Positions 26,179-35,214 of a stretch of 64,000 bases of DNA are shown piece by piece. A model generated the notes under the pieces. The model was not told the origin of the DNA and did not search any database. It worked only from the letters and a program-made list of their open reading frames with translations. Numbering within the stretch: position 1 is the stretch's first letter; every line of letters begins with the position of its first letter. Source of the DNA: Roseateles oligotrophus (lineage in GTDB: Bacteria; Pseudomonadota; Gammaproteobacteria; Burkholderiales; Burkholderiaceae_C); NCBI RefSeq assembly GCF_014204525.1, contig NZ_JACHLP010000006.1, positions 102,262 through 166,261 of the forward strand. The letters run 5' to 3'. The position numbers were made by a program, and so were the translations under genes.

Positions 26179-26325
26179 ATGGATGCGGTCGAGGCCCTTC
26201 TTCAATTCAACAAGGGGCGCGAACCCGAGCGCCTGGCGCTCAAATACCAGCGCATGCGGGCCGACGCCCACGCCTTCGATGCCGCGTTTGACGCCGGAGC
26301 ATTCGCCCATGTTCGGTCTGTTTGA
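26179..26325 (+). pseudogene. Truncated DUF2252 gene remnant
   Basis: Reads MDAVEALLQFNKGREPERLA, then LKYQRMRADAHAFDAAFDAG to a TGA at 26323-26325, 48 codons in all. The first 33 residues match the N-terminus of DUF2252 proteins (FN-KGREPERLALKYQRM, normally followed by a FxRG stretch). The match breaks after AHAF, and the rest of the ~400-residue gene is absent. Its tail overlaps the start of the SulP gene in another frame. It shows that a deletion has joined these genes. Confidence 0.65.
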
Positions 26326-27982
26326 CAACTTGCCGCAGCGCGCCGTCGTGCCGCGCCCGGTGCGCGCGGGCGACTGGGTGGCCGGCCTGTGCGTGGCCGG
26401 CATCCTGCTGCCCGAGGCCGTGGCCTATGCGGGCCTGGCCCGCCTGCCGGTCGGCTATGCCTTGACGGCGATGCTGGTCGGCCTGGCGGTCTATGCCTTG
26501 TTCGGCGGCAGCCGCTTCGCGATTGTTTCGCCCACCTCGTCCACCGCCACCCTGTCGGCGGCGGCGGTGCTGAGCCTGCCGGGGGCCGGTGCCGGGCTGT
26601 TCTACGGCCAGGCCTTGCTGGCCCTGGTGCTGCTGGCCGGCGCCCTGCTGTGCCTGCTGGCCTGGGGCCGGCAAGGGGCTTTGTCGGCCTTTGTCTCGCG
26701 GCCGGTGCTGCGCGGCTTTGCCTTTGCCCTGGCCCTGTCCATCGTCATCAAGCAGCTGCCCGATGCCCTGGGCCTGGCCTTGCCGCCCGAGGTGGCGCAC
26801 GAGCCCCTGCCCCTGCTGCTCTACGCCCTCGGCCACCCCCAGCTCTGGCATGGGCCCAGCGTGGCCGTGGCGTTGCTGGCGGGGCTGTGCATCGGCTGCT
26901 TGCGGCGCTGGCCGCGGGTGCCGGCGGCCATGGTGGCGATCGTCTTGGCCATCGCGGCGGCGGCGCTGCTGGACCTGGCCGGGCATGGCGTGGCCGAGGT
27001 CGGGGCCTTGCCGCCGCTGCGCTTCGCGCCGGGCTGGCCCCAGCTGCCCCTGGCCGATTGGCTGCAGCTGGCCGAGCTGGCTTTTGGCCTGGTGGTGCTG
27101 ATCTTTGCTGAGTCCTGGGGCAGCATGCGCACCCTGGCCCTGGCCCATGGCGACCGCCTCGACCCCAATCGCGAGCTGCTGGTGCTGGGCGCCTGCAATC
27201 TGGCCTCAGGGCTTTTGCAAGGCATGCCGGTGGGGGCGGGCTTCTCGGCCAGCGCGGCCAATGCGGCGGCGGGTGCGCTCAGCCGGGCCGCCGGTGCGGT
27301 GGCCCTGGGCGTGATCGTGCTGGTCCTGCTGCTGGCCCTGCCGGCCCTGCATCTGCTGCCGCGGCCGGTGCTGGCCGTGGCCGTCATCGGCGCCCTGGCC
27401 CATGCCCTGCACCCCAAACCCCTGTTGGCGCTGTGGCGCATGAACCGGGACCGCCTGCTCTTGCTGGGGGCCATCGCGGCCGTGCTCTTGCTTGGCGTGC
27501 TGCACGGCATGCTGGCGGCGATTGCGCTGTCCCTGGTGGCCGCCCTCAAGCGCTTCAGCCAGCCGGTGGTGCATGAGCTGGGCGAGCTGGGCCAGAGCCG
27601 CAACTTCGTCGTCATCAACAACGGCAATGGCGCCCAGGCGGTGCCGGGCCTGCTGGTGCTGCGGCCCGAGGAGCCCTTGTTCTTTGCCAGTGCCGAGCGG
27701 GTGGTGGCCGATGTGCTGGCCCAGGTGGCCCAGCGGCCGGGCCTGCAATGCCTGGTGCTGAGCCTGGAGGAAAGCTCGGACCTGGACAGCACGGCCGTGG
27801 AATGCCTGCAGGAGCTGGCCCAGCGCCTGCGCGAATCCGGCCAGACCCTGCTGCTTTCGCGGGTCAAGGAGCGGGTGCGGGAGCTGCTGCAGGCCTGGGA
27901 CCCGCAAGGCCTGGGCGCGCCGGAGCGCATGTTCTGGAGCGTGGCGGATGCCGTGCAAGCCAGCCGTTCGCTCCGGACTTAG
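26309..27982 (+). CDS. SulP-family anion transporter with C-terminal STAS domain
   Basis: A 557-residue protein. The first ~400 residues are a membrane domain with the SulP signature region PVRAGDWVAGLCVAGILLPEAVAYAGLA at about 14-41 and FAIVSPTSSTATLSAAAVL near 70-90. The last ~110 residues form a STAS domain (VVMSLEESSDLDSTAVECLQEL-type motif, here LVLSLEESSDLDSTAVE). SulP proteins carry sulfate, bicarbonate or dicarboxylates; the substrate is not readable here. The ATG at 26309 begins the conserved N-terminus; the frame is open upstream only through the DUF2252 remnant. Its stop overlaps the stop of the converging chemoreceptor gene by 3 nt. Confidence 0.9.
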   Translation: MFGLFDNLPQRAVVPRPVRAGDWVAGLCVAGILLPEAVAYAGLARLPVGYALTAMLVGLAVYALFGGSRFAIVSPTSSTATLSAAAVLSLPGAGAGLFYGQALLALVLLAGALLCLLAWGRQGALSAFVSRPVLRGFAFALALSIVIKQLPDALGLALPPEVAHEPLPLLLYALGHPQLWHGPSVAVALLAGLCIGCLRRWPRVPAAMVAIVLAIAAAALLDLAGHGVAEVGALPPLRFAPGWPQLPLADWLQLAELAFGLVVLIFAESWGSMRTLALAHGDRLDPNRELLVLGACNLASGLLQGMPVGAGFSASAANAAAGALSRAAGAVALGVIVLVLLLALPALHLLPRPVLAVAVIGALAHALHPKPLLALWRMNRDRLLLLGAIAAVLLLGVLHGMLAAIALSLVAALKRFSQPVVHELGELGQSRNFVVINNGNGAQAVPGLLVLRPEEPLFFASAERVVADVLAQVAQRPGLQCLVLSLEESSDLDSTAVECLQELAQRLRESGQTLLLSRVKERVRELLQAWDPQGLGAPERMFWSVADAVQASRSLRT

Positions 27983-29757
27983 AAGGTCTCCCAATCGCCA
28001 TCGTCGGCCGCCGGCTTGGGGGCTGGGGCGGGCTTGGCCGCGGCGGGGGCTTTGGCCGTAACGGGCGCAGCCAGCGGGATGGGCGCGCTGCTGGCGGCCT
28101 TGCTCGGTGGGCTGGCCTTGTTGAGCTTGGGCCGGCTGGCAGGGCTGGGCGCCGCGCCGGGCTTGACGCTGGCGGGAGCCCGAGCCGGCGCGGCCGGGCG
28201 GCTCGCGCGGGCCTCGCCGCCTTGCAGCTTGAAGCCGCTGACCAGCTCGGCCAGCTTGCCGGCCTGCTCGCGCAGGGACTCGGCCGCGGCGGCGCTTTGC
28301 TCCACCAGGGCGGCGTTCTGCTGGGTCATATGGTCCAGCTGGCCGACCGAGCCGTTGACGGCGCCTATGCCCTCGCTCTGCTCCACCGTGCTGGCGCGGA
28401 TCTCGCCGATGATGTCGCTGACCTTGCCCACGCTGCTGACGATCTCGGTCATGGTGCTGCCCGCGTCCTGCACCAGGCGGGCGCCGGCCTCGACCCGGTC
28501 CACGCTGGCGCCGATCAGGGTCTTGATCTCGCGCGCGGCCTCGGCGCTGCGCTGGGCCAGGCTGCGCACCTCGCTGGCCACGACGGCAAAGCCGCGGCCC
28601 TGCTCACCGGCCCGGGCGGCTTCCACGGCCGCGTTCAGGGCCAGGATATTGGTCTGGAAGGCGATGCCGTCGATGACGCCGATGATGTCGTTGATGCGCT
28701 TGGAGCTGCTATTGATCTCGTCCATGGTGGAGACCACCTGGCCCACCACCTCGCCGCCGCGCTGGGCCACCTGGGCGGCGCTGCCGGCCAGCTGGTTGGC
28801 GGTGGCGGCGCTGTCGGCGCTTTGCTTGACCGTGCCGGTCAGCTCGCTCATGGCGGTGGCGGCCTGCTGCAGATTGGAGGCGGTCTGCTCGGTGCGCTGG
28901 CTCAGGTCCAGATTGCCGCTGGCGATCTCGCTGCTGGCGGTCTGGATGCTGTCGGCGCTGTGACGCACCTCGCTGACGATGCGGTTGAGCGAGTCCTGCA
29001 TGGCGCTGAGGGCGCGCTGCACCTCGCCGATCTCGTCGCCGCGGTCCACCTCGATCACACCGCTCAGATCATTGCGGCCTATGCGCTCGGCCTGCCGCAC
29101 CAGGCGGGCCAGCGGGCTGGTGATGGAGCGGGTCAGGAAAAAGGTCGAGATCGCCAGGCAGCCGACGATGCCGAACATCACGCCGGCCGCCGCCCAGACG
29201 GTGCGCATGCGTTCGGCACCGGCGGCCTCGCGGGCCGCCTGGGCCCGCTCATGCTCGAGATTGACGAAGTCCTGCTGGGCGACCAGATAAGCCTTCAGGG
29301 CCGGCTGGGCCTGCTCTTTCAGCGCCGTCACCGCGGCGGCCGAATTGCCGGCTTCCTTCAGCTTGATGGCCGCGCTGCGCGCCGCGATATAGGCTTCGCG
29401 CAGTCCGGCGATCTTGGCCATGGTGTTCTTCTCGCCCTCGCTGAGGGCCAGGGTCTCCAGGCGCTGCTGGATCTCGGCCACCTGGGCCGAGGCGGCCGCG
29501 ATCTCCGGCTTGAAGGTCTCGGCCACCACCGGGTCGCTGCTGAGCACGCCGGCGATGGCGCGGGCCGCATTGGCCTCGGTCAGGCCGCGCCAGCGCAGGG
29601 CCAGCTCGTAGATGTCTTGCTGCCCTTGCTGGGCCACCATGCTCTTGGCCAGCAAGGCCTGGGTGCGGAAGTAGGTGCCCCCCGCCATCAGGATGACAAA
29701 AAATGCCAGCACGATGATGGGGAGCCATAGCTTGGTCGCGATGGAGATGGATTTCAT
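27979..29757 (-). CDS. Methyl-accepting chemotaxis protein with C-terminal DWETF tether
   Basis: A 592-residue chemoreceptor. One membrane helix at about residues 8-30 and another near 192-214 enclose a ~160-residue periplasmic four-helix-type sensor; HAMP (SITSPLARLVRQAERI) follows. The signalling hairpin tip GRGFAVVASEVRSLAQRSAEAAREIK is plain near residue 385. After a long Ala/Pro/Lys linker the protein ends DWETF, very close to the NWETF pentapeptide that docks CheR and CheB in enterobacterial receptors. The start ATG at 29757 begins the first helix. The ligand is unknown. Confidence 0.93.
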   Translation of the reverse strand: MKSISIATKLWLPIIVLAFFVILMAGGTYFRTQALLAKSMVAQQGQQDIYELALRWRGLTEANAARAIAGVLSSDPVVAETFKPEIAAASAQVAEIQQRLETLALSEGEKNTMAKIAGLREAYIAARSAAIKLKEAGNSAAAVTALKEQAQPALKAYLVAQQDFVNLEHERAQAAREAAGAERMRTVWAAAGVMFGIVGCLAISTFFLTRSITSPLARLVRQAERIGRNDLSGVIEVDRGDEIGEVQRALSAMQDSLNRIVSEVRHSADSIQTASSEIASGNLDLSQRTEQTASNLQQAATAMSELTGTVKQSADSAATANQLAGSAAQVAQRGGEVVGQVVSTMDEINSSSKRINDIIGVIDGIAFQTNILALNAAVEAARAGEQGRGFAVVASEVRSLAQRSAEAAREIKTLIGASVDRVEAGARLVQDAGSTMTEIVSSVGKVSDIIGEIRASTVEQSEGIGAVNGSVGQLDHMTQQNAALVEQSAAAAESLREQAGKLAELVSGFKLQGGEARASRPAAPARAPASVKPGAAPSPASRPKLNKASPPSKAASSAPIPLAAPVTAKAPAAAKPAPAPKPAADDGDWETF

Positions 29758-29976
29758 GGGGGCTCCTGCCGTGTTTTTGAGGGGGGCTGCCCGCGCCGAG
29801 TGGAGGGGGAATTCCAAGCATAACGAGCCAAGTGCACGCCTTTGGTCCGAAAACCGCTGCATTTAGCCACCGCTTCGCGCCTTTGCCCCTGCCGCGCCTG
29901 TCCCTGCTTCTCGGCTTGGGCAGGCCTGCCGAGCTGTTAGGCTAGGTGACTTTTGCCAAATTTTTGCCGCCGCACC

Positions 29977-30762
29977 ATGAGCTTCTTGGCCATAGACATC
30001 GGAAACACCCGCCTGAAATGGGCGCTTTATGCCTCGCCGCAACCCGGCTCGGCCCTGTTGGCCCACGGGGCGGTGTTTCTGGAAAACATTGAAACCCTGG
30101 CCGATGGGGATTGGCGCGCCCTGCCCGTGCCGCACAGCGTGCTGGGTTGCAATGTGGCGGGGGACGCGATGCGCCGCCGGGTCGAGGAGCAGCTGGAGAT
30201 CTGGGAGGTGGAGCCGCGCTGGGTGGTGGCGAGCAGCCATGCCGGAGGGGTCACCAACGGTTATGACGTGCCCGGCCGCCTGGGCGTGGACCGCTTTGTG
30301 GCCCAGATCGGGGCGCGCTGGCATGTGCTGAACCGCTTTGGCGCCAAGGCCGGGGCCGCCCCCTGCGCCGCCCTGGTGGTGATGGTGGGCACGGCGGTGA
30401 CGGTGGACGCGCTGGACGCCGGCGGGCGCTTTCTGGGCGGCCTGATCCTGCCCGGCCACGGCATCATGCTGCGCGCCCTGGAGGGCGGCACGGCCGGCCT
30501 GCGCGTGCCCACCGGCGAGGTCAGCGAGTTCCCCACCAATACCTCGGACGCGCTGACCAGCGGCGGCACCTATGCCATCACCGGCGCCATCGAACGCATG
30601 CACCGCCACCTGGAGAAGCGCGCCGGCCACAGGCCGCTAACGCTGATGACGGGCGGTGCGGGCTGGAAGGTGTCACCGACGCTGGAGATCCCGCACGAGC
30701 TGGTCGAGTCCTTGATCTTCGACGGCATGCTGGCCCTGCAGTCGCACCGGCTGGCGCTGTAG
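29977..30762 (+). CDS. coaX: Type III pantothenate kinase
   Basis: A 261-residue enzyme for the first step of coenzyme A synthesis (ATP plus pantothenate to 4'-phosphopantothenate). Family motifs seen: [14 protein letters not shown] (phosphate loop) at residues 4-17, GVDRFV near 108, [10 protein letters not shown] near 140 with the catalytic-base Asp region, [19 protein letters not shown] and [13 protein letters not shown]. The Met at 29977 is the family start. It stands between diverging and converging genes with its own short upstream region, 2 nt before the stop of the next convergent gene. Confidence 0.94.
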   Translation: MSFLAIDIGNTRLKWALYASPQPGSALLAHGAVFLENIETLADGDWRALPVPHSVLGCNVAGDAMRRRVEEQLEIWEVEPRWVVASSHAGGVTNGYDVPGRLGVDRFVAQIGARWHVLNRFGAKAGAAPCAALVVMVGTAVTVDALDAGGRFLGGLILPGHGIMLRALEGGTAGLRVPTGEVSEFPTNTSDALTSGGTYAITGAIERMHRHLEKRAGHRPLTLMTGGAGWKVSPTLEIPHELVESLIFDGMLALQSHRLAL

Positions 30763-30764
30763 CG

Positions 30765-33700
30765 CTAGCGAGACTCCCTTCGCAGCGCGCGATTGACCGG
30801 GTTGCGCTGCACAAAGCTGTCCAGAAAGGCCTCGGGCACCTGCTCGGCGGCGCAGTGGGCCAGCCAGGCCCGGCCATCGTTGTGCAGGGCCCGGGCGGCC
30901 TCCGCCTGGCCGCTCAGGGCCAGGGCCTGGGCGCAGGCCAGCCAGTACTCGCCCTTGTAGATGATCTCGGTGTCGAATTGCTGGGCCAGGCTGCGTGCCG
31001 CCTCGACATGGCCCAGCGCTCGCGCGGGCTGGCCGGCGCGTACCGCGCAATCGGCGCCCCGCACATGGGCGGCCAGCGCCAGGCCGAAGCGCTCATGCGC
31101 GGCCGCCCAGGCCGCCAGGCCGCTGGCCATGGCCTCGCCCGCCTCGGCGGGCAGCAGCGGGCAGGCTTGCAGGCAAACCACGCGGTAGGGGATGTCCTCG
31201 CGCTGCGGTGCCAGCAGGGCCAGGGCCTCGTCCGCCTGCCGCCGGGCCAGCGCCAGCTCGCCGGCCAGGCGGGCCAGCTCGGCGCTGTGCGATAGCCACA
31301 GCCCGCGCCGCGCCGGCAAGCCGACGGGAGGCGGCTCGTGCCGCTGCAGCAGCTGGCGCGCCCGCCCATGCTGGCCCAACTGGGCGTAGGCCAGCGCCAG
31401 GCGGTGCGAGACGCTGAAGGCCGCCGCTGCATCGGGCCCGACATCGGCCATGCCGGCCAGCGCATCCTCCATCAAGGCCAGCGCGGCCCGGTACTCGCCC
31501 AGGTCGCGGCGGCGCCAGCCCAGCGTGGCCTGGCGATGCAGCAGCAGGCCGGCCAGCGCTTGCTGCGAGCGCATCAGCTGCAGGCCGCGGTCCATGGATT
31601 CGGCGGCGCGGCGCAGCCAGCCGCGCTTGGCCTGGGTCTGGCCCAGGCTGAACAAGGCCGTGGCGGTGGCCTCGTGCAGGCCCTGGGTGCGTGCCAGCTC
31701 GCATTGGCGCTCATGCACCTGGGCGGCCTCGACCAGGCGGTTGCCGTAGTCCAGCGCCAGGCCCAGGCTGTTGTAGTAGGCGCATAGCAGGGTCGGTGGC
31801 GCCGCTTGCTGAGCCCAGTCGCGCAGCGGCTCCAGCAGGGCCAGCGCGGCGCCGATTTCGCGTGCGTTCAGCAAGCCCTCGGCCAGCGGCAAGGCCAGGC
31901 CCAGGGCCAGCTCGGGGCGGCCCTCGCGCTGTGCCAGTGCAATGCCTTGTTCGCAGGCGGCGCGGCGCGGCCCGAAGTCGTCCACCCGCTGCGCCAGCGC
32001 ATGGGCCAGCACGGCCAGCGCGCGCAGTTGCTGGCCATCGTCGCGGGCCAGCTGCAGGGCTTGCTGGGCCAGCTCCAGCACCTGGGGCCCCAGGCTTTCG
32101 CACAGGGCCGCCTGGGCCAGGGCCAGGCCGGCTTCGAACTGGGCCTGGCCGTCGCCGGCCGCGCGCGCGCATTCGGCGGCCTGGCGCAGCAGCTGGCCTT
32201 CTTCCAGCCGGCGCAGGGTCTGGCGGGCCTGCACGGCGGCCTGGCTATAGGCGGCGGCCGCGCGCGGCCAGTCCTGGGCGGCGCGCCAATGCCCGGCCAG
32301 GCGCACCGCCGGCGTGCGGCCCTGGCGCTCCAGAAAGGCCGCGACCTGGCCATGCAGGGCGCGCGCCACCGGCAGCGGCACCGAGGCGCGCGCGGCCTCG
32401 AAGATCAGGTCGTGGGCAAAGCCGCCCTCGCGCAGCAGCTGGGCTGCCTCCAGCTCGGCCCAGGGTTCGGCCAGTTCAAGCAAACGCAGGCCCAGGACCT
32501 CGGCGGCCAGCTCGGCCGAGAAGTCCTGGCCGGCGATGGCGGCGCAACGCGTCAGTTGCACGGCCGGCGCCGAGAGCCGGCCGATGCGGCGCATGATCAG
32601 CTCGCCAATCCGCGGCGGCGCGGCCAGTGCCAGGCCGGGCTGGCTCAGCCAGGCTTTCACGCTTTCCAGCACGAATAGCGGGTTGCCGCCGCTGTGGCGG
32701 TACAGCGCCTGGGCGTCGATCGCGCCGGGTTCGGCCAGGCCCAGCGAGGCCAGCAGTTCAGCCACCTGGGCCAGGCTCAGCGGCGCCAGCGGCATTTGCG
32801 CCAGCGTGCCGCCCAGCTCTTGCAGCAAGGCCAGCGTGGCCGGCGCCAGCTCGGCCGGCCGGGCCGCGGCCAGCCAGCGCAGGCCCGCGCTTTGGGCCAG
32901 CACGGGCAGGGCGGCCAGGCTGGCTGCATCGGCATGGTGCAGATCGTCCAGCAGCAGGGCGCTGAGGCCTGTGTCGCGGCTCTGCTCGATCAGGGCCAGC
33001 ACGGCGTTGAGAAAGCGCGCACGCTGGGCTTCGTTGGCCAGGGGCCTGGCCTCGCCCAGCTCGGGCAGCAGGCGCGCCAGCTCATGCCGCAGGGCCGGCG
33101 GCGGCGGCTCGGGCCGGCGCGCCAGCAGGGCCCGCAGCAGGCGGCTCAGCAAGGCATAGGGCAGCTGTTCATCGCCGGCGCGGGCCGCCAGCGGCAGGCA
33201 GCCCTCGCGCACCAGCGCCAGGTCGGCCAGCAGCCGGCTCTTGCCCAGCCCGGCCTCGCCCAGCAATAGCAGGGCCTCGCCCTGGTCCCAGGCCTGCAGC
33301 AGGCGGGCCCACTCGGCGTCGCGGCCGATCAGGCGGGGCGGGCGCAGCACGCTGGCCGGCACCGGCCGTGGCCCGGGCGGCAGCGGCTCGGTTTGTTGCT
33401 CGATCTGGTGCAGCAAGGCCAGGGTTTCGGCCCCGGGGCGTACGCTCAGCTCGTCTTTCAGCAGGCGTTCGCAGTCGTCAAAGGCGGCCAGGGCGGCGGC
33501 CCGATCGCCGCGCAGATAGTGCAGGCGCATCAGGCGGCGATGCGCATGTTCTGAGCCGGGTTGCAGCGCGAGCAGGCGCTGGGCCAGTTGCAGCGCTTGG
33601 GCCAGATGGCCTTCCCGCTCGGCCAAGCTGGCGGTTTGGGCCAGGGTTTCGGCCTGCTGTTGGCCCAGTTGCTGGCGTTGTAGCTGCAGCCATTGCTGCA

Positions 33701-34073
33701 GCGCCGGCTGTTTGTCAAAGCGCTGCGTGCCCAGCAGCGGCGCTGGCGCCGGCCCGTGCAACACGTCCACCCACACGGCCGCATGCAGCGCCAGATCATC
33801 CGGCCCATTGCTCTGCAGCAGCGGGGCCAGCAGCGCGCGTTGCGCCCACAGCAGCTGGCGCAGATTGCGGCGGGCGGCGGCTTCGTCCTGGGCGGGGTAG
33901 AGCAGGGCGGCAGCCTGGCCCCGTGTTTGCGTACCTTCCAAGGCCAGCAAGGCCAGCAGCACGGCGATGCGCGGCCCCAGGGCTTGCGGCATTGCGTTGG
34001 CCACGGCCAGACGCGGGGCGCCGCACAGGTGCAGGCGCACAGCGGGTTCGGCGCAGGCGGGAGCGTCGGGCAT
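30765..34073 (-). CDS. SARP/BTAD-type transcriptional regulator with ATPase and TPR domains
   Basis: A 1102-residue regulator. Residues about 10-95 form a winged-helix region (RIAVLLALLALEG, then AAARRNLRQLLWAQRALL), 130-230 a BTAD domain of TPR-like helices (LQLAQRLLALQPGSEHAHRRLMRLHYLRGDRAAAL region), then an ATPase with Walker A GEAGLGKS at 272-279 and Walker B LLLDDLHHAD near 365. The remaining ~650 residues are TPR-like. This is the plan of large SARP/AfsR-like regulators, where ATP binding gates transcription activation. The signal and targets are unknown. It lies 39 nt downstream of the PEP-CTERM gene on the same strand. Confidence 0.85.
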   Translation of the reverse strand: MPDAPACAEPAVRLHLCGAPRLAVANAMPQALGPRIAVLLALLALEGTQTRGQAAALLYPAQDEAAARRNLRQLLWAQRALLAPLLQSNGPDDLALHAAVWVDVLHGPAPAPLLGTQRFDKQPALQQWLQLQRQQLGQQQAETLAQTASLAEREGHLAQALQLAQRLLALQPGSEHAHRRLMRLHYLRGDRAAALAAFDDCERLLKDELSVRPGAETLALLHQIEQQTEPLPPGPRPVPASVLRPPRLIGRDAEWARLLQAWDQGEALLLLGEAGLGKSRLLADLALVREGCLPLAARAGDEQLPYALLSRLLRALLARRPEPPPPALRHELARLLPELGEARPLANEAQRARFLNAVLALIEQSRDTGLSALLLDDLHHADAASLAALPVLAQSAGLRWLAAARPAELAPATLALLQELGGTLAQMPLAPLSLAQVAELLASLGLAEPGAIDAQALYRHSGGNPLFVLESVKAWLSQPGLALAAPPRIGELIMRRIGRLSAPAVQLTRCAAIAGQDFSAELAAEVLGLRLLELAEPWAELEAAQLLREGGFAHDLIFEAARASVPLPVARALHGQVAAFLERQGRTPAVRLAGHWRAAQDWPRAAAAYSQAAVQARQTLRRLEEGQLLRQAAECARAAGDGQAQFEAGLALAQAALCESLGPQVLELAQQALQLARDDGQQLRALAVLAHALAQRVDDFGPRRAACEQGIALAQREGRPELALGLALPLAEGLLNAREIGAALALLEPLRDWAQQAAPPTLLCAYYNSLGLALDYGNRLVEAAQVHERQCELARTQGLHEATATALFSLGQTQAKRGWLRRAAESMDRGLQLMRSQQALAGLLLHRQATLGWRRRDLGEYRAALALMEDALAGMADVGPDAAAAFSVSHRLALAYAQLGQHGRARQLLQRHEPPPVGLPARRGLWLSHSAELARLAGELALARRQADEALALLAPQREDIPYRVVCLQACPLLPAEAGEAMASGLAAWAAAHERFGLALAAHVRGADCAVRAGQPARALGHVEAARSLAQQFDTEIIYKGEYWLACAQALALSGQAEAARALHNDGRAWLAHCAAEQVPEAFLDSFVQRNPVNRALRRESR

Positions 34074-34112
34074 GGCTCAGTGTCGCATGCGCCCCAAGCG
34101 CAGTGCCGGTGC

Positions 34113-35117
34113 TCAGTGCCGCCGCCGCAGGCCCGCCAGCAAGGCCAGCCCGCCCAGCAGCAGCAGGCCGCTGGCGGGCTCGGGTACCACCGCAGCCACG
34201 CCGTAGTTCAGGCCCGAGTCGGCGCTGAGGCTGTAGTCGCCGACGGCGCGGCCGTCTTGCAGATAGACCCCGCTCATGCCGCCCCATAGCAGGGTGTGGG
34301 ACATATCGGCCGTGCCGGCAGACTGGCCGCTGCCCGCCATCTTGTAGTAGGCGATGGTGGCGTTGGCACTGCTGAAGCTGCGCAAATGGTAGGCCATCGT
34401 GGTGGCGTTGCCGAAGATGAAGTCCACCCGGATCGGCAGCGCGGTGATCGCGCCGGCCTGGTAGTTGCGGTTGCTGCCGGGGTCGGAGCTGGCGGCGGCG
34501 CAGGCCAGGTGGCCGGCCATGCCGACCGCCGTGCAGGCATCGTCCCAGGACTGGGTGGTCCAGTTCAGTCCCGTGCCAGCGACGACGACCGAGGCCGTGC
34601 TGCTCATCTGCATGTACAGCGAGGAGCCGTCGGGGTTGCGGATATTGACGGAGGGGCCGCTGACCATCGCGCCGACATTGCCCGTGAGCTGCAGGCTGGC
34701 CTCGAAATAGCCGCGCTGGCCGGCCAGGCCGGCGGCGTTGAGAGTCAGCCGGTCCTGCCAACTGGCATTGGCCTCGGCGCTGAGTCCGGCGGTAGCGATG
34801 CGTTCGTAGAGATTGCCCTGGCTGTCATGGTTGTGGGCATAGACCTGGGTGGCGCTGGAGGCGCTGACCGCCAGGTGGCCGGCGCTGGCGTAACCCGACA
34901 CGCTCAGTGCGCCGGCCGCCGAGGGTCCGGTGACATGACCATCGGCGCTGCCGGACGAACTGGTGTGGCCCGGCTTGATGTCGTTGAAGTTGATGGTTTG
35001 CTGGGCGTCCAGGCCGCGGCCATACAGCGTTACCGAGGTGCTGGCCATCGCGGGGGCGGCCAGCAGCGAGGCCAGCAGGCCCAGCAGCGGGGTGAGGGGG
35101 GTGCGAGAGGGGTGCAT
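34113..35117 (-). CDS. PEP-CTERM sorted exported protein
   Basis: A 334-residue protein with an N-terminal signal peptide (residues about 1-25, cleavage after PAMA) and a C-terminal VPEPASGLLLLGG, hydrophobic stretch and RRRH tail: the PEP-CTERM sorting signal, recognised and cut by an exosortase in exopolysaccharide-producing Proteobacteria. The middle is Ser/Gly/Ala-rich, probably beta-rich, with no catalytic motif seen. It should end up at the cell surface or in the matrix. No exosortase gene is in the window. Confidence 0.88.
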   Translation of the reverse strand: MHPSRTPLTPLLGLLASLLAAPAMASTSVTLYGRGLDAQQTINFNDIKPGHTSSSGSADGHVTGPSAAGALSVSGYASAGHLAVSASSATQVYAHNHDSQGNLYERIATAGLSAEANASWQDRLTLNAAGLAGQRGYFEASLQLTGNVGAMVSGPSVNIRNPDGSSLYMQMSSTASVVVAGTGLNWTTQSWDDACTAVGMAGHLACAAASSDPGSNRNYQAGAITALPIRVDFIFGNATTMAYHLRSFSSANATIAYYKMAGSGQSAGTADMSHTLLWGGMSGVYLQDGRAVGDYSLSADSGLNYGVAAVVPEPASGLLLLGGLALLAGLRRRH

Positions 35118-35214
35118 GTGGGGCTCCTGACAAAGGGAGCCTCATGCTGGCAGGCCTGGCGTTAGTTGGGCGTTAGGCCACAAGCGCGTTCAGCGCATGA
35201 GGCGCGACAGGTCT

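Noticed and set aside
27748..29730. Plus-strand open frame of 660 codons
   Set aside because: Antisense to the chemoreceptor gene; the minus strand carries the HAMP and signalling motifs.
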